DNA of 64,000 nucleotides from Allobosea lupini (GCF_900109525.1 NZ_FOAN01000010.1:124001-188000), one strand, 5' to 3'. Numbered from the stretch's first letter, positions 19,194-28,540 are shown. Program-made: numbers and translations. Notes: generated from the letters alone by a model not told the origin.

Positions 19194-19943
19194 TCACCGC
19201 TTCCAGAGCAGCCCGAGCGTGACATAGGCGCCGGCCTTGTCGTCGCGCGTCTTCTGGACGCCACTGGCGAGGCGCCAGTCGAGGCCGAAGAGCTGCAGGC
19301 CAGTGAGATGCAGGCCGAGCCGGAGCTTGTGATAGTCGCGCTCGCGGTATCCCTCTATCTCGGGGCCGAAATAGAGCTCATCCATCAGCCGCCAGCCCCC
19401 GGCCAGGCGCGCCCAATAGCGGCTGCGGTCGCCGGGGATCGCATAGGCATTGGCCTGCACGAGCCAGTTCTCGGCGAGTTTCGACCAGAGGTCGGCCTGC
19501 AGGCGCAACATGCCGCGTTGCTCGAAGCTGCGCTCGCCGCGGTTCTCGCTGTAGCGCGCCTCGATCTCGGGACCGGCCGAGAACGACAGGAAGGTATCGT
19601 CGATCCGCCATTCATAGCCGAGCAGGGCGCTGAACTCGGTCTTGTAGAGGCGACCCTGCGTCGGCTTGCGCCGGGCCGGCTCGACGCTTTCGCCCCATTT
19701 CAGGCCGAGGCGGAAGCCACTGGCATCGAGCCCGCCGCTATTGCCAAACGCCCATTTCAGCCCGACGGAGCCGTAGGTCTTGCTGGCGTCGGCTTCGAGC
19801 GAGCCGAAGATCGCCAGCGAGAGCGGGCTGCGCTCCATCAGCGCCGGATCGGCCTTCCGGGGCGATGAGGCGACCGCAACCGCCGCGCCAATGGCGCGGG
19901 CGAGCACGCCCGAACGCTTCGCGACCCCCAACGCCACGCCCAC
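19194..19943 (-). CDS. bcsS: BcsS-family (cellulose biosynthesis-associated) outer-surface protein
   Basis: The 249-residue protein shows repeated amphipathic beta-strand patterns and the family's late motif YFGPEIEGYRERDYHKLRLGLHLTGLQLFGLDWRLASG, typical of BcsS proteins annotated near alphaproteobacterial cellulose genes. Beta-rich structure and a hydrophobic N-terminus suggest an outer-membrane location. No cellulose synthase genes are in the window. The start is uncertain: GTG at 19943 or 19937, both after a GGAGGG ribosome-binding site. It converges with the upstream fusion gene, 4 bases apart. Confidence 0.7.
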   Translation of the reverse strand: MGVALGVAKRSGVLARAIGAAVAVASSPRKADPALMERSPLSLAIFGSLEADASKTYGSVGLKWAFGNSGGLDASGFRLGLKWGESVEPARRKPTQGRLYKTEFSALLGYEWRIDDTFLSFSAGPEIEARYSENRGERSFEQRGMLRLQADLWSKLAENWLVQANAYAIPGDRSRYWARLAGGWRLMDELYFGPEIEGYRERDYHKLRLGLHLTGLQLFGLDWRLASGVQKTRDDKAGAYVTLGLLWKR

Positions 19944-20089
19944 GCCCCCTCCGTCGCATACTCAGACGGCGCCAGTACACGTCATGAGTGTGGCAGTTGG
20001 CAGAATTCCTGCAAGTGTTTGTTAACCATCGCGGCGCAGCCTGATGGCAGCCGGCTCATCGTCTTCCTGGGTCAAGGAGGGTATAGGTC

Positions 20090-20359
20090 ATGGTTTCGCA
20101 GGATTTCCTTCGCCAGTTGGCGGGTTACGGGCTGACGACCGCCAAGATTCTCTACCGGATGCCCGACCACCCCGACTTCCTCCAGACCTATGTCTGGCAG
20201 GACTACGACCTCGCCCCGCGTTTTCCGGAACTGCACCGGTTCCTCGATTTCTGGCGGCGCGAGCTCGACGGGCCGCTGCATTCGATCACGGTGGCGCATT
20301 CGCAGCTCATCCGCCCGGCCGAGATCGTCAATGTGAACGGCGTGCTGACCTTGCACTGA
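20090..20359 (+). CDS. usg: Usg family protein
   Basis: The 89-residue protein is a clear Usg homologue: LRQLAGYGLTTAKILYRMPDHPDFLQTYVWQDYDLAPRFPELHRFLDFW with a terminal LDGPLHSITVAHSQLIRPAEI. The family was named for a small gene upstream of trpF in Caulobacter and is widespread in alphaproteobacteria; its function is unknown. Here no trp gene is adjacent. A strong AAGGAGGG site at 20074-20081 precedes ATG 20090. Confidence 0.9.
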   Translation: MVSQDFLRQLAGYGLTTAKILYRMPDHPDFLQTYVWQDYDLAPRFPELHRFLDFWRRELDGPLHSITVAHSQLIRPAEIVNVNGVLTLH

Positions 20360-20440
20360 CGGGCATGCAGCCGGTGGGGTTGTTGGCCTGGCGCGGGGCA
20401 TGCTAGGCCGCAGGCCCTGCTCATCGCCTGGCGAGCCTGC

Positions 20441-21037
20441 TTGTCCTCCCCTTTGCGCACTTCCGGATTGCTGATCGCGCTGACCCATCTGCCGGGTCCG
20501 CGCGTGGCCATCCGCGACATCGTCGCGGCGCTGCGCGACCGGGCCTATGCGCTGCTGGTCGTGCTGCTCGGCCTGCCGAACTGCCTGCCGATGCCGCCGC
20601 CGATTCCGCTGGTCTGCGGCCTGGTGCTCGCCTTCGTCGCCGCGCAGATGCTGATGGCGCGGGCGACGCCCTGGTTGCCGCAACGGCTGCTGAACCGCAG
20701 CATCGCCCAGACGGACCTCGCGCGCGCTGTCGGACGCGCCTTGCCGCCGCTGATCCGGCTCGAGCGTTTCTCGAAGCCGCGGCTGACCATGCTCGGCGGC
20801 CCTTTCGCGCTGCCGGTGCTCGGCGCGGTGCTGCTGTTCCTGGCGCTTGGGCTGATCGTGGCCGCGCCCTTCATCGGCCAGATCCCGCTCGGGCTCGCGG
20901 TCTGCCTGGTCGGGCTCGGCCTGGTCGAGCGTGACGGCGTGCTGATCATTGCCGGGGCCGTGGTCGGCGCGGTCGGTCTCGCTTTGTCGGCGGGCTTCGC
21001 CTATGCGCTGGTGAGCTGGCTGGCGAGCTTCTTCTGA
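20441..21037 (+). CDS. ExoD-family exopolysaccharide biosynthesis protein
   Basis: The 198-residue protein has the ExoD pattern: a soluble N-terminus (LRDRAYALLVVLLGLPNCLPMPPPIPLVCG) with the conserved proline-rich hairpin, and three to four membrane helices in the C-terminal half. ExoD was linked to exopolysaccharide production and alkaline tolerance in Sinorhizobium. The only start that fits the family N-terminus is a TTG at 20441; there is no strong ribosome-binding site. Confidence 0.8.
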   Translation: MSSPLRTSGLLIALTHLPGPRVAIRDIVAALRDRAYALLVVLLGLPNCLPMPPPIPLVCGLVLAFVAAQMLMARATPWLPQRLLNRSIAQTDLARAVGRALPPLIRLERFSKPRLTMLGGPFALPVLGAVLLFLALGLIVAAPFIGQIPLGLAVCLVGLGLVERDGVLIIAGAVVGAVGLALSAGFAYALVSWLASFF

Positions 21038-21046
21038 GCGTTTCGC

Positions 21047-23233
21047 TCAGGCTGCGAGCGCCTGCTCGAACGGCCGGTCGAGTGTCAGCAGGCGGTCGAT
21101 CTCCTCGGGCGGCACGCCCTTGGAGAACAGGAAGCCCTGCAATTCGTGGCAGCCGATCGCCTGCAGGAAGCGGTGCTGCTCGGCCGTCTCGACGCCCTCG
21201 GCGCAGACGCGCAGGCCGAGCGCCCGGCCGAGATGCACGACCGAATGGACGAGGATCGCCGACTCGCCGGTCGCCTCCATGTATTCGAGGAAGGAGCGGT
21301 CGATCTTGATCTTGTCGAAGGCGAAGCGGCGCAGATAGATCAGGCTCGAATAGCCGGTGCCGAAATCGTCGAGCGCCAGGCTGACGCCATGGGCACGCAG
21401 GTCCATCATCGCGGCTTCGGCAGCATCGGCATCCTCGACCACGACGCCCTCGGTCAGCTCCAGCTCGAGCCGCTCGGGGTCGAAGCCGGTTTCCTCGAGG
21501 ACGCGGATCACGCTCGCGACGAAGTCCTTGTGGCGGAACTGAATCGGCGAGACGTTGACGGCCAGCTTGATGCCGGGCCATTGCCGGGCCTGCTCGCAGG
21601 CGCGGCGTAGCACCCATTCGCTGAGCGGCACGATCAGGCCGCGCTCTTCGGCGATGCCGATGAACTCGGACGGCGGGATCATCCCGTGCTCGGGATGCGG
21701 CCAGCGCACCAGCGCCTCGACACCGACGATGCTGGAGCCGTCGATCGAGACCTGCGGCTGGTAGTGCAGCAGCAGCTGGTCGCGGGCGATGGCGTTGCGC
21801 AGATCCTCTTCGACCATGCGCTTGAGATGCAGCGCCCGGTTCATCTGCGGCTCGAAGAAGGAGTAGCGGTTCCGGCCTTCGTTCTTGGCCTGATAGAGCG
21901 CGGTGTCGGCAAGGCGCAGCAGCGTGCTGCGGTCGGCGCCGTCGCGCGGTGCATGGGCGATGCCGATCGAGCAGCCGATGCTGACGGCGACGCCGCCGAT
22001 CTCGAAAGGCTCGGTCAGCGCGTCGAGGATGCGCTGGCCGAGCACGGCACTGGCGTTCGGCGCCTCCATATGGGTCTGGATGATGCCGAACTCGTCGCCG
22101 CCGAGGCGAGCCACCGTGTCGCCCAGCCGCAGGACGGTGGTCAGGCGCTTGGCGGCCTGACGGATCAGCTCGTCGCCGGCATTGTGGCCGTAGGTGTCGT
22201 TCACGGCCTTGAAGCGATCGAGGTCGAGCAGCAGTACGGCGAGCCCGCTCTTGGTCCGACCAAGCTGGGCGATCTCCTGGTCGAGCCGGAGGTCGAAGGT
22301 GCGCCGGTTGGGCAGGCCGGAGAGTTCGTCCTGGCCGGCGAGGCGATGGATCTGGCTCTCGCGTGCGGCGATCTGCTGGGCGGCGCTCCGCAGGCGATGG
22401 AAGACATAGGCGAACAGAGCGACGAACAGCAGGACGACCGCGCCGAGTGCCCAGGCGAACTGGTGGATCATCGCATCGCCCGGCCGCTCCGGCGTCCAGC
22501 TCAGCCAGGCGTTGACGGAGCCGTCGGGCGAGGCGATGTCGCGCCGTCCCAGCGGGTTGACGGGGCGTTCGGTCACGACTGCCAGCTGGGGGAGGCGATA
22601 GCGCAGGCCGATCTCGTTGAGTTGGGCCTGCGTCACCTTGCGATAGCCGACGATGAAGGCTGCCGCCTCGGGAAACTGGGGACGGCCGGTCTGCTCGCCC
22701 TTGCGCAGGTCGGCGGTCATGACGCCGACGGTGTCGGCGCCGTTCTGGATCAGCCTGGCCGTGACCGGACCTTCGCCGATGCCATGTGGTTCCGTCTGAG
22801 CCGTGCCGCCAGGCAGGTCCGGCCTGATCCGGACCAGGGCGTCGTAGTCGGCCTGGGTTGCGGTTTCGCCATGTAGGACGCCGGCGAGGATGCGGCCGGA
22901 GGCGGTCACCAGATAGGTGCCGTCGAAATCGAGGAAGCGATTGCTGACCTGGGCGAAGGCCCATTGCAGTGTGACGCTCGGCAGGAGGCTGTTGAGGATC
23001 GGCTGCAGCACGCCCGCGGCCTGCAGATTTTCGAAGCGCAACTGGCGCAGGCGCACCTGCGTCGCCAGTGCCGTCTCGACACGGTCGCGCTGGCGGGTAG
23101 CTTCGAGCTGGTTGGTGTCGTTCACCATGGCCGACATCACGCCGAGTACCGCCGCCAGAACCAGCGCGAACGCACCGGCCAAGGTCGCCAGCGTGCGTGT
23201 CAGCATGCGTGCCGACGATTCGGTGTTCGTCAT
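21047..23233 (-). CDS. CHASE4-GGDEF-EAL cyclic-di-GMP protein
   Basis: The 728-residue inner-membrane protein has an N-terminal helix, a periplasmic CHASE4-like sensor (about 35-240), a second helix, then GGDEF (378-382) and EAL (from about 506) domains. The GGDEF motif is intact and preceded by a canonical inhibitory RxxD site (RLGD five residues upstream). The EAL domain keeps EALVRW, NVSP, ELELTEG, DDFGTGYSSL, KIDRSF and QGFLFSKG. Both synthesis and breakdown of c-di-GMP are therefore possible. ATG 23233 is preferred to a TTG six codons upstream. Confidence 0.9.
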   Translation of the reverse strand: MTNTESSARMLTRTLATLAGAFALVLAAVLGVMSAMVNDTNQLEATRQRDRVETALATQVRLRQLRFENLQAAGVLQPILNSLLPSVTLQWAFAQVSNRFLDFDGTYLVTASGRILAGVLHGETATQADYDALVRIRPDLPGGTAQTEPHGIGEGPVTARLIQNGADTVGVMTADLRKGEQTGRPQFPEAAAFIVGYRKVTQAQLNEIGLRYRLPQLAVVTERPVNPLGRRDIASPDGSVNAWLSWTPERPGDAMIHQFAWALGAVVLLFVALFAYVFHRLRSAAQQIAARESQIHRLAGQDELSGLPNRRTFDLRLDQEIAQLGRTKSGLAVLLLDLDRFKAVNDTYGHNAGDELIRQAAKRLTTVLRLGDTVARLGGDEFGIIQTHMEAPNASAVLGQRILDALTEPFEIGGVAVSIGCSIGIAHAPRDGADRSTLLRLADTALYQAKNEGRNRYSFFEPQMNRALHLKRMVEEDLRNAIARDQLLLHYQPQVSIDGSSIVGVEALVRWPHPEHGMIPPSEFIGIAEERGLIVPLSEWVLRRACEQARQWPGIKLAVNVSPIQFRHKDFVASVIRVLEETGFDPERLELELTEGVVVEDADAAEAAMMDLRAHGVSLALDDFGTGYSSLIYLRRFAFDKIKIDRSFLEYMEATGESAILVHSVVHLGRALGLRVCAEGVETAEQHRFLQAIGCHELQGFLFSKGVPPEEIDRLLTLDRPFEQALAA

Positions 23234-23375
23234 CTTAACGTTCGTCGGCAAGACTCAGACCTGTAGCGGCACGCTGACAGCGGACCTTGGCAGGGGAATC
23301 TTGCTATCCGGTTTCCAGAACCGCCGAGAAATCAGCGAAGCTGCGGATTCTTCAGCCGAAATCGCCGCGCCGAGA

Positions 23376-24125
23376 CTATTCGCCGGTCGGCTCGTAGGGC
23401 GGGCGCGGGATCGCCATATGGGCGGCGCGTAGAGCCGCCGACCAGCGCTCGCGCAGATCATGGAAATAGGGCTCGCCGGCCTCGATGCGGCGGTTCAGCT
23501 CAGGCGCTGCAGCATCGCGCCTGAGCACGATGATATCGATCGGCAAGCCGACGCCGAGATTGGAGCGCATGGTCGAATCCATCGAGATCAGCCCGACCTT
23601 GAGCGCGTCGTAGAGATGCGACCTGAAGGTGACGGCGCGGTCGAGGATCGGCTTGCCGTATTTGTGCTCGCCGATCTGCAGGAAGGGCGCGTCCATGCCG
23701 CATTCGATGAAGTTTCCGGCCGAATAGACCATGAAGAGCCGCATCGGCTGGCCGACGATCTGGCCGCCGAACAGCAGCGACATGTCGTATTTGAGACCGG
23801 CCTCGCGCAGCGCCTCGCCATCGGTCTCGCGCACGATGCGCACGGCGCGGCCGACGAGCTGTGCGGCGCGGAACATCGAGGGCGCGTTCTGCAGCGTCTC
23901 GGCCTCGCCCGTCTCCGGATTGGGAATGCCTTCGTGGAGCAGGCTGACGATCGACTGCGTGAGCGAGAGGTTGCCGGCGGTGGCGAGCGCCATCGTCCGC
24001 TCGCCCGGCCAGGAGAAGACGTGCAGCTTGCGGAAGGTCGAGATGTCGTCGAGCCCGGCATTGGTGCGGGTGTCGGCGATCATCACGAGCCCGTCCTGGA
24101 CGAGGATACCGGCGCAATAGGTCAC
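23376..24125 (-). CDS. Anbu-type bacterial proteasome homologue (peptidase)
   Basis: This 249-residue NTN hydrolase reads (M)TYCAGILVQDGLVMIADTRTNAGLDDISTFRKLHVFSWPGERTMALATAGN, the Anbu/BPH signature. Starting at GTG 24125 leaves Thr as residue 2, which becomes the N-terminal nucleophile once Met is removed. This GTG has a GGAG site six bases upstream; the longer frame from 24155 would bury the threonine. The catalytic-site residues D (IADTRTN) and K (STFRK) are present. It is last in an operon with transglutaminase, alpha-E and ATP-grasp genes, the classic Anbu neighbourhood. Confidence 0.88.
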   Translation of the reverse strand: MTYCAGILVQDGLVMIADTRTNAGLDDISTFRKLHVFSWPGERTMALATAGNLSLTQSIVSLLHEGIPNPETGEAETLQNAPSMFRAAQLVGRAVRIVRETDGEALREAGLKYDMSLLFGGQIVGQPMRLFMVYSAGNFIECGMDAPFLQIGEHKYGKPILDRAVTFRSHLYDALKVGLISMDSTMRSNLGVGLPIDIIVLRRDAAAPELNRRIEAGEPYFHDLRERWSAALRAAHMAIPRPPYEPTGE

Positions 24126-24206
24126 GATGATCTCCGCAGCGCGCCGACATGGCACGCGAGAGGCTGGGTATCAGGCCGCCATGACAGCGGCAATGCGGTG
24201 GTGCCG

Positions 24207-25034
24207 CTACTGCCCCTGGAAACGGGGCTTGGCTGCCTGGGCGCTGACCTCGATCAGGAGGCTCTCGCCCTGACCGCCCGTACGGGCGCCGCGGACCGGG
24301 GCGGCGTCGGCGAAGTCGAGCCCGGCGGCGACGCGCACATGGGTGTCGATCGGGCAGAGTCCATTGGCGGCATCGAAACCGATCCAGCCGTAATCCGGCA
24401 GCCAGGCCTCGGCCCAGGCATGGGCGCCGTCGGCGTGAGGCAGGGTGTCCGAGGCCGCAACATAGCCGGAGACATAACGCGCGGGTGCGCCGAGCAGGCG
24501 GGCGCAGGTCATGAAGACATGGGCGACGTCCTGCGGGATGCCTTCGCCGGCCTCGACGCAGGCGGCGGCGCCGATGCCGAGATGGTCGGCGGTCGGCACG
24601 CAACGGATCTCGGCGTTGATCGTCTCCATCAGGGCGTGCAGCTTGGTGAGGTCGCTGCCGTCGCGACTGGCAGCCTTGTCGGCGAGTGCACGCAAAGCCT
24701 CGCTGCCTTGCGTCAGGTGGGTGTCGCGCATGAACACGTCCGGCGGCACCTTCTCGGTCACGCCGCGGACCACGCCGGCAAGGTCGACGGTCTCGACCAG
24801 GCCGTTGATCTCGATCGTGTAGTCGTCGATCGACCCTTCGGCCGAGAAGTCGTGGGTGATGTTACCGAACGGGTCCTGTCCGGCATGCAGGCGCCCATCG
24901 ATATTGGGCGCTATGCGCCATGACATGACATGCTGCCCGTCATGGTCGCGCGGGGTCAGCCGCAGAACCTGCCTGAGCTGGCGCACCGGCTCGGCATAGG
25001 AATACGCGATGCTGTGGGAGATCCGGATCCGCAT
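24207..25034 (-). CDS. Transglutaminase-like cysteine protease family protein
   Basis: The 275-residue protein has an N-terminal beta domain (MRIRISHSIAYSYAEPVRQLRQVLRLTPRDHDGQ) and a transglutaminase core with the catalytic Cys in FMTCARLLGAPARYVSGYV (about residue 184), His in DGAHAWAEAWLP and Asp in GWIGFDAANG. In Anbu clusters such proteins are proposed to cleave or form amide bonds in a peptide made by the ATP-grasp enzyme. ATG 25034 gives the normal family N-terminus. It lies directly downstream of the palindromic element that splits the operon. Confidence 0.88.
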   Translation of the reverse strand: MRIRISHSIAYSYAEPVRQLRQVLRLTPRDHDGQHVMSWRIAPNIDGRLHAGQDPFGNITHDFSAEGSIDDYTIEINGLVETVDLAGVVRGVTEKVPPDVFMRDTHLTQGSEALRALADKAASRDGSDLTKLHALMETINAEIRCVPTADHLGIGAAACVEAGEGIPQDVAHVFMTCARLLGAPARYVSGYVAASDTLPHADGAHAWAEAWLPDYGWIGFDAANGLCPIDTHVRVAAGLDFADAAPVRGARTGGQGESLLIEVSAQAAKPRFQGQ

Positions 25035-25070
25035 GCGGTGAGGAATCCAAATTCGAGCGCGGAAGGGAAG

Positions 25071-25342
25071 CTCTAAGAGCCTCTAACAGAATCTGAGCAG
25101 GTCTGGACGTCGGCAATTCGTCCGATCCGCCAGGAGCGGCGTGAAGCCGATACCGTTGGTATCGGCAAGCGACGCGACGCCGCGGGCGGGCGAATTCCCG
25201 GCGCCGGAGGTGGGCCTTGGAGGGCCGCCTGCGGCGTCGGACCGACTTGCCGATATCGAAGGATATCGGCTGCGCGTTCCTCCTGGCATTCGGCTCCTCC
25301 AAGACCCATCCAGACCTGCTCAGATTCTGTTAGAGACTCTTA
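25071..25342. repeat. Imperfect palindromic (MITE-like) element of about 270 bp inside the Anbu operon
   Basis: The ends are a perfect 27-bp inverted repeat (25081-25107 and 25309-25335, beginning CTCTAACAGAATCTGAGCAG). Inside, the two halves are also complementary with mismatches: GCCGATACCGTTGGTATCGGCAAG mirrors a GCCGATATCCTTCGATATCGGCAAG unit. The right end overlaps the TAA stop of the alpha-E gene, so the element abuts or supplies the 3' end of that gene. No transposase is encoded. It looks like a non-autonomous element or a large RNA hairpin between alpha-E and transglutaminase genes. Confidence 0.85.
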
Positions 25343-26281
25343 TTGCAGGTATTGTTCGACAATGACGTTTCCGAGGCGGTTGTTCTCGGTGATGAAGTCC
25401 TCGATGAACTCGTGCAGCCCGCGCTGGAACACTGCTTCGATCGGCGTGTTGGCGAGATTGGTCAGGGTCTTGCGCGCCTGGCGCTGGGCCGGACCGTGCC
25501 GGTTGTAGGCGTCGCCGATCTGGTCGAGGAAGCGCGAGATGTTTTCGTAGCAGCTCGCCAGCGAGCGCGGCATGCGCCGGTTGAGGATCAGGAGGTCGGC
25601 GATCAGCACGGGCTTCACCGCCTGGCGATAAACCCAGTGATAGGCTGTGAGCGCCGAGACCTCGCGCAGCATCGTCGTCCACTGGAAATAATCGAGCGAT
25701 CCGCCGACCTGCTCGGTCTCCGGCAGCAGCACATGGTATTTCACGTCGAGGATGCGGGCAGTGTTGTCGGCGCGCTCGACATTGACGCCGAGCCGCGAGA
25801 ACCAGTAGCCGTCGTCGCGCAGCATGGTCCGGTAGGCCGAGCCGTCGAAGGTCAGCGAAACATTCTTCACCCAGTCGAGGAAGCGGGCGAACTCCTCGCG
25901 GTCCATGCGCTTGCGCTCGAAGCGCTGCAGTTCGAGCCAGGCGCCGTTGAGCGCGTCCCACATCTCCGAGGTCAGCGCGGTGCGGACCGCGCGGGCGTTG
26001 GAGCGGGCGAGGGCGAAGCAGTTGCGGATCGAGGTGGGATTGTCCGGATTGAAGCTGAGGAAATCGCAGACATTGCGCTCGTTCGCCTCGCCATAGGCCT
26101 TGGCGAAGGTATCCTCGCAGCCGGCGGTGGCGACCGCACTCTGCCATTCGGTGCCGGCGCCGCCATAGGCGGAGGGGAGGTTGGTCAGGCGGGTCGTGGC
26201 GTCGAGGATGCGGGCGAGGTATTCGGCCCGTTCGACATAACGCGAGACCCAGTAGAGGCTGTCGGCGGTACGGGAAAGCAT
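25340..26281 (-). CDS. Alpha-E domain-containing protein
   Basis: The 313-residue, mostly helical protein begins MLSRTADSLYWVSRYVERAEYLARILDATTRL, the invariant alpha-E (DUF403) N-terminus, and continues with the ENISRFLDQIGDAYNRHGPAQRQARKTL segment. It is a conserved partner of the circularly permuted ATP-grasp ligase and transglutaminase in Anbu loci, with unknown biochemistry. ATG 26281 matches the family start; a longer frame from 26374 would overlap the ATP-grasp stop and adds an atypical leader. The stop codon lies within the palindromic element. Confidence 0.9.
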   Translation of the reverse strand: MLSRTADSLYWVSRYVERAEYLARILDATTRLTNLPSAYGGAGTEWQSAVATAGCEDTFAKAYGEANERNVCDFLSFNPDNPTSIRNCFALARSNARAVRTALTSEMWDALNGAWLELQRFERKRMDREEFARFLDWVKNVSLTFDGSAYRTMLRDDGYWFSRLGVNVERADNTARILDVKYHVLLPETEQVGGSLDYFQWTTMLREVSALTAYHWVYRQAVKPVLIADLLILNRRMPRSLASCYENISRFLDQIGDAYNRHGPAQRQARKTLTNLANTPIEAVFQRGLHEFIEDFITENNRLGNVIVEQYLQ

Positions 26282-26366
26282 GATCAGGTCCGGTCTCTTG
26301 GCGTGATGTAGTTCGCGCGAGCGCCTGGCGTCGGGGGCAGGTTGGATCGAGGTCGCTCCCGTTCGC

Positions 26367-27782
26367 TCATGCATCGAGAACCCATGTGTCCTTTGTGCCG
26401 CCGCCCTGGCTGGAATTGACCACGAGCGAGCCCTCCTTGAGCGCGACGCGGGTCAGCCCGCCCGGGACGCAGGAAATGCCGTTGGCTCCCGACAGCACAT
26501 AGGGTCGCAGATCGACATGGCGCGGCGCAACGCCCGAGGCGACAAAGGTCGGGCAGGTCGAGAGCGCCAGCGTCGGCTGGGCTATGAAGCCCTCGGGCTG
26601 CGCCTTCAGCTTCTTGCGGAAGGTCTCGATCTGCTGCTTGCTGGCATGCGGGCCGACCAGCATGCCGTAGCCGCCGGAGCCGTTGACCTCCTTGACGACG
26701 AGCTTGTCGAGATTGTCGAGCACATAAGCGTTGGCCTCGCGCTCACGGCAGCGGTAGGTCGGCACGTTCTTCAGGATCGGCTCCTCGCCGGTGAAGAACT
26801 TCACGATCTCCGGCATGTAGCTGTAGACGGCCTTGTCGTCGGCGACGCCGGTGCCGACCGCGTTGGCGAGCGTAACGTTGCCGGCCTTGTAGGCGCCGAT
26901 GATGCCGGGCACGCCGAGCACCGAGTCGCTGCGGAAGACAAGCGGGTCGATGAAGTCGTCGTCGATGCGGCGGTAGATTACGTCGACGCGCTTCGGCCCC
27001 TGCGTCGTGCGCATGTAGACGACGTCGTCCTTGACCAGCAGGTCCGAGCCCTCGACCAGTTCGACGCCGAGCTTGTCGGCCAGGAAGGAGTGCTCGTAGA
27101 AGGCCGAATTGTACTGGCCGGGGGTCAGGAGGCAGATCGTCGGATCGGAGGACGCCGAGTGCGGGGCGACCGAGCGCAAGGTCGCCAGCAGCTGGTCGGG
27201 ATAATTGTCGACCGGCGCGACGCGGTGGGTGGCGAACAGCTCCGGGAAGAGCCGCAGCATCACCTCGCGGTTCTCCATCATGTAGGAGACGCCCGACGGC
27301 GTGCGGGCATTGTCCTCGAGCACATAGAAAGTGTCGGCGTCGACGCGGACGATGTCGATGCCGGCGATGTGGCAGTAGATGCCGTGCGGCACCTGGAAAT
27401 CGACCATCTGCAGCTGGTAGCAGGCGTTGCGATAGACCAGCTCCGGCGGGATGATCCCCGCCTTCAGGCACTCCTTCTTCCCGTAGACGTCGGCCAGGAA
27501 CATGTTGAGCGCGGTGACGCGCTGGCGCAGGCCCTTTTCCAGCTTTGTCCATTCCGGCTTGGTCAGCACGCGCGGGATGATGTCGAAGGGGATCAGGCGC
27601 TCGGTCGATTCCTCGTCGCCGTAGACGGCGAAGGTTATGCCGATCCGGCGGAAGAACAGCTCGGCCTGTGAGCGGCGCAGCGCCAGCATCTCGGGTGGCG
27701 CCTCCTTCAGCCAGCGATCGAGCTCGCCATAGGCCGCCCGCAGGCCGCCTTCTCCCCCGGTCATCTCGTCGAATGCGACCAT
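26367..27782 (-). CDS. Circularly permuted type 2 ATP-grasp ligase
   Basis: The 471-residue protein has the diagnostic segments GITFAVYGDEESTERLIPFDIIPR (about 48-71), HIAGIDIVRVDADTFYVLEDNARTPSGVSYM, the VVKEVNGSGGYGMLVGP nucleotide-binding loop, and the C-terminal RHVDLRPYVLSG...VVNSSQGGGTKDTWVL. The family (DUF404/407) is predicted to form amide bonds on a peptide or amino acid. It is the first gene of the minus-strand Anbu operon. ATG 27782 starts the normal family N-terminus. Confidence 0.92.
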   Translation of the reverse strand: MVAFDEMTGGEGGLRAAYGELDRWLKEAPPEMLALRRSQAELFFRRIGITFAVYGDEESTERLIPFDIIPRVLTKPEWTKLEKGLRQRVTALNMFLADVYGKKECLKAGIIPPELVYRNACYQLQMVDFQVPHGIYCHIAGIDIVRVDADTFYVLEDNARTPSGVSYMMENREVMLRLFPELFATHRVAPVDNYPDQLLATLRSVAPHSASSDPTICLLTPGQYNSAFYEHSFLADKLGVELVEGSDLLVKDDVVYMRTTQGPKRVDVIYRRIDDDFIDPLVFRSDSVLGVPGIIGAYKAGNVTLANAVGTGVADDKAVYSYMPEIVKFFTGEEPILKNVPTYRCREREANAYVLDNLDKLVVKEVNGSGGYGMLVGPHASKQQIETFRKKLKAQPEGFIAQPTLALSTCPTFVASGVAPRHVDLRPYVLSGANGISCVPGGLTRVALKEGSLVVNSSQGGGTKDTWVLDA

Positions 27783-27889
27783 GCAGCCGTCTTCCCCTGT
27801 TTCGGCTAGCCTATGCGTATTCGCTCGCGTTCGGAAAGGGGTTCTTTGCCAAGCACTTTGGCTAGACTTGCCTCTTTCTTGGGCAGAGA

Positions 27890-28510
27890 TCAGCTCGCCG
27901 CAGCAGCGGCCGGCGCGCCAATGGTCGCCGCGATCAGGGTCGCCAGCGTCGCCGCGGCCCGTGCTTCGGTGACATGGCCGCGTAGCAGCTCGATCGAGAT
28001 CGCCTCGCCTGCGCCGAGGATGCCGACGCAGCGCAGCTGCAACTCGTCAGCGGGAAGGTGGCCTGCACACCGGGCAAAAGCGCCCTGCCAGATCCCGACA
28101 TAGCGGGCGGTGAGCTCGCGCTGCACCGCCTCCATCGTCTCGCTGCCTCTCAATGCGGCCGAGAGCGCGTACCATTCGGTGCCGACCTCGCGGGCGCAGC
28201 TCATATAGGCTGCGGCGATCGTCGCGGCCACGGCACCGAGCTCGTCGGCGGTCGCCTTCAGCGTCTCCACGAGAATGGCGGTCTGCCGATCGTCGATGCG
28301 CCGGAAGAGTTCGGCCATCAGCGCCTCGCGCGTGCCGAAATGATCGTAAGCGACAGGCTTGGTAACCCCTGCGCGTTCGGCCACCCGTGCCAGCGTCAGC
28401 GCATCGGTGCCCTCTTCGCGCACCATTTCCTGGGCGCAATCGAGCAGCTGCTCGCGGCGTTCCTGCTTCGGCAGCTTGCGGCTTGAGGCGACGGCGAAGG
28501 GCTCTGGCAT
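27890..28510 (-). CDS. TetR-family transcriptional regulator
   Basis: The 206-residue protein has a TetR helix-turn-helix at about residues 17-62 (REQLLDCAQEMVREEGTDALTLARVAERAGVTKPVAYDHFGTREALMAELF) and a helical ligand domain. It is divergent from the two saccharopine-dehydrogenase-like genes, and overlapping TACT/AGTA inverted repeats in the 123-base gap are likely its operator. It probably represses the divergent pair in the absence of an unknown effector. Confidence 0.88.
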   Translation of the reverse strand: MPEPFAVASSRKLPKQERREQLLDCAQEMVREEGTDALTLARVAERAGVTKPVAYDHFGTREALMAELFRRIDDRQTAILVETLKATADELGAVAATIAAAYMSCAREVGTEWYALSAALRGSETMEAVQRELTARYVGIWQGAFARCAGHLPADELQLRCVGILGAGEAISIELLRGHVTEARAAATLATLIAATIGAPAAAAAS

Positions 28511-28540
28511 GGCGATTCAAGAATCCCGGCGAAGGCGCGC

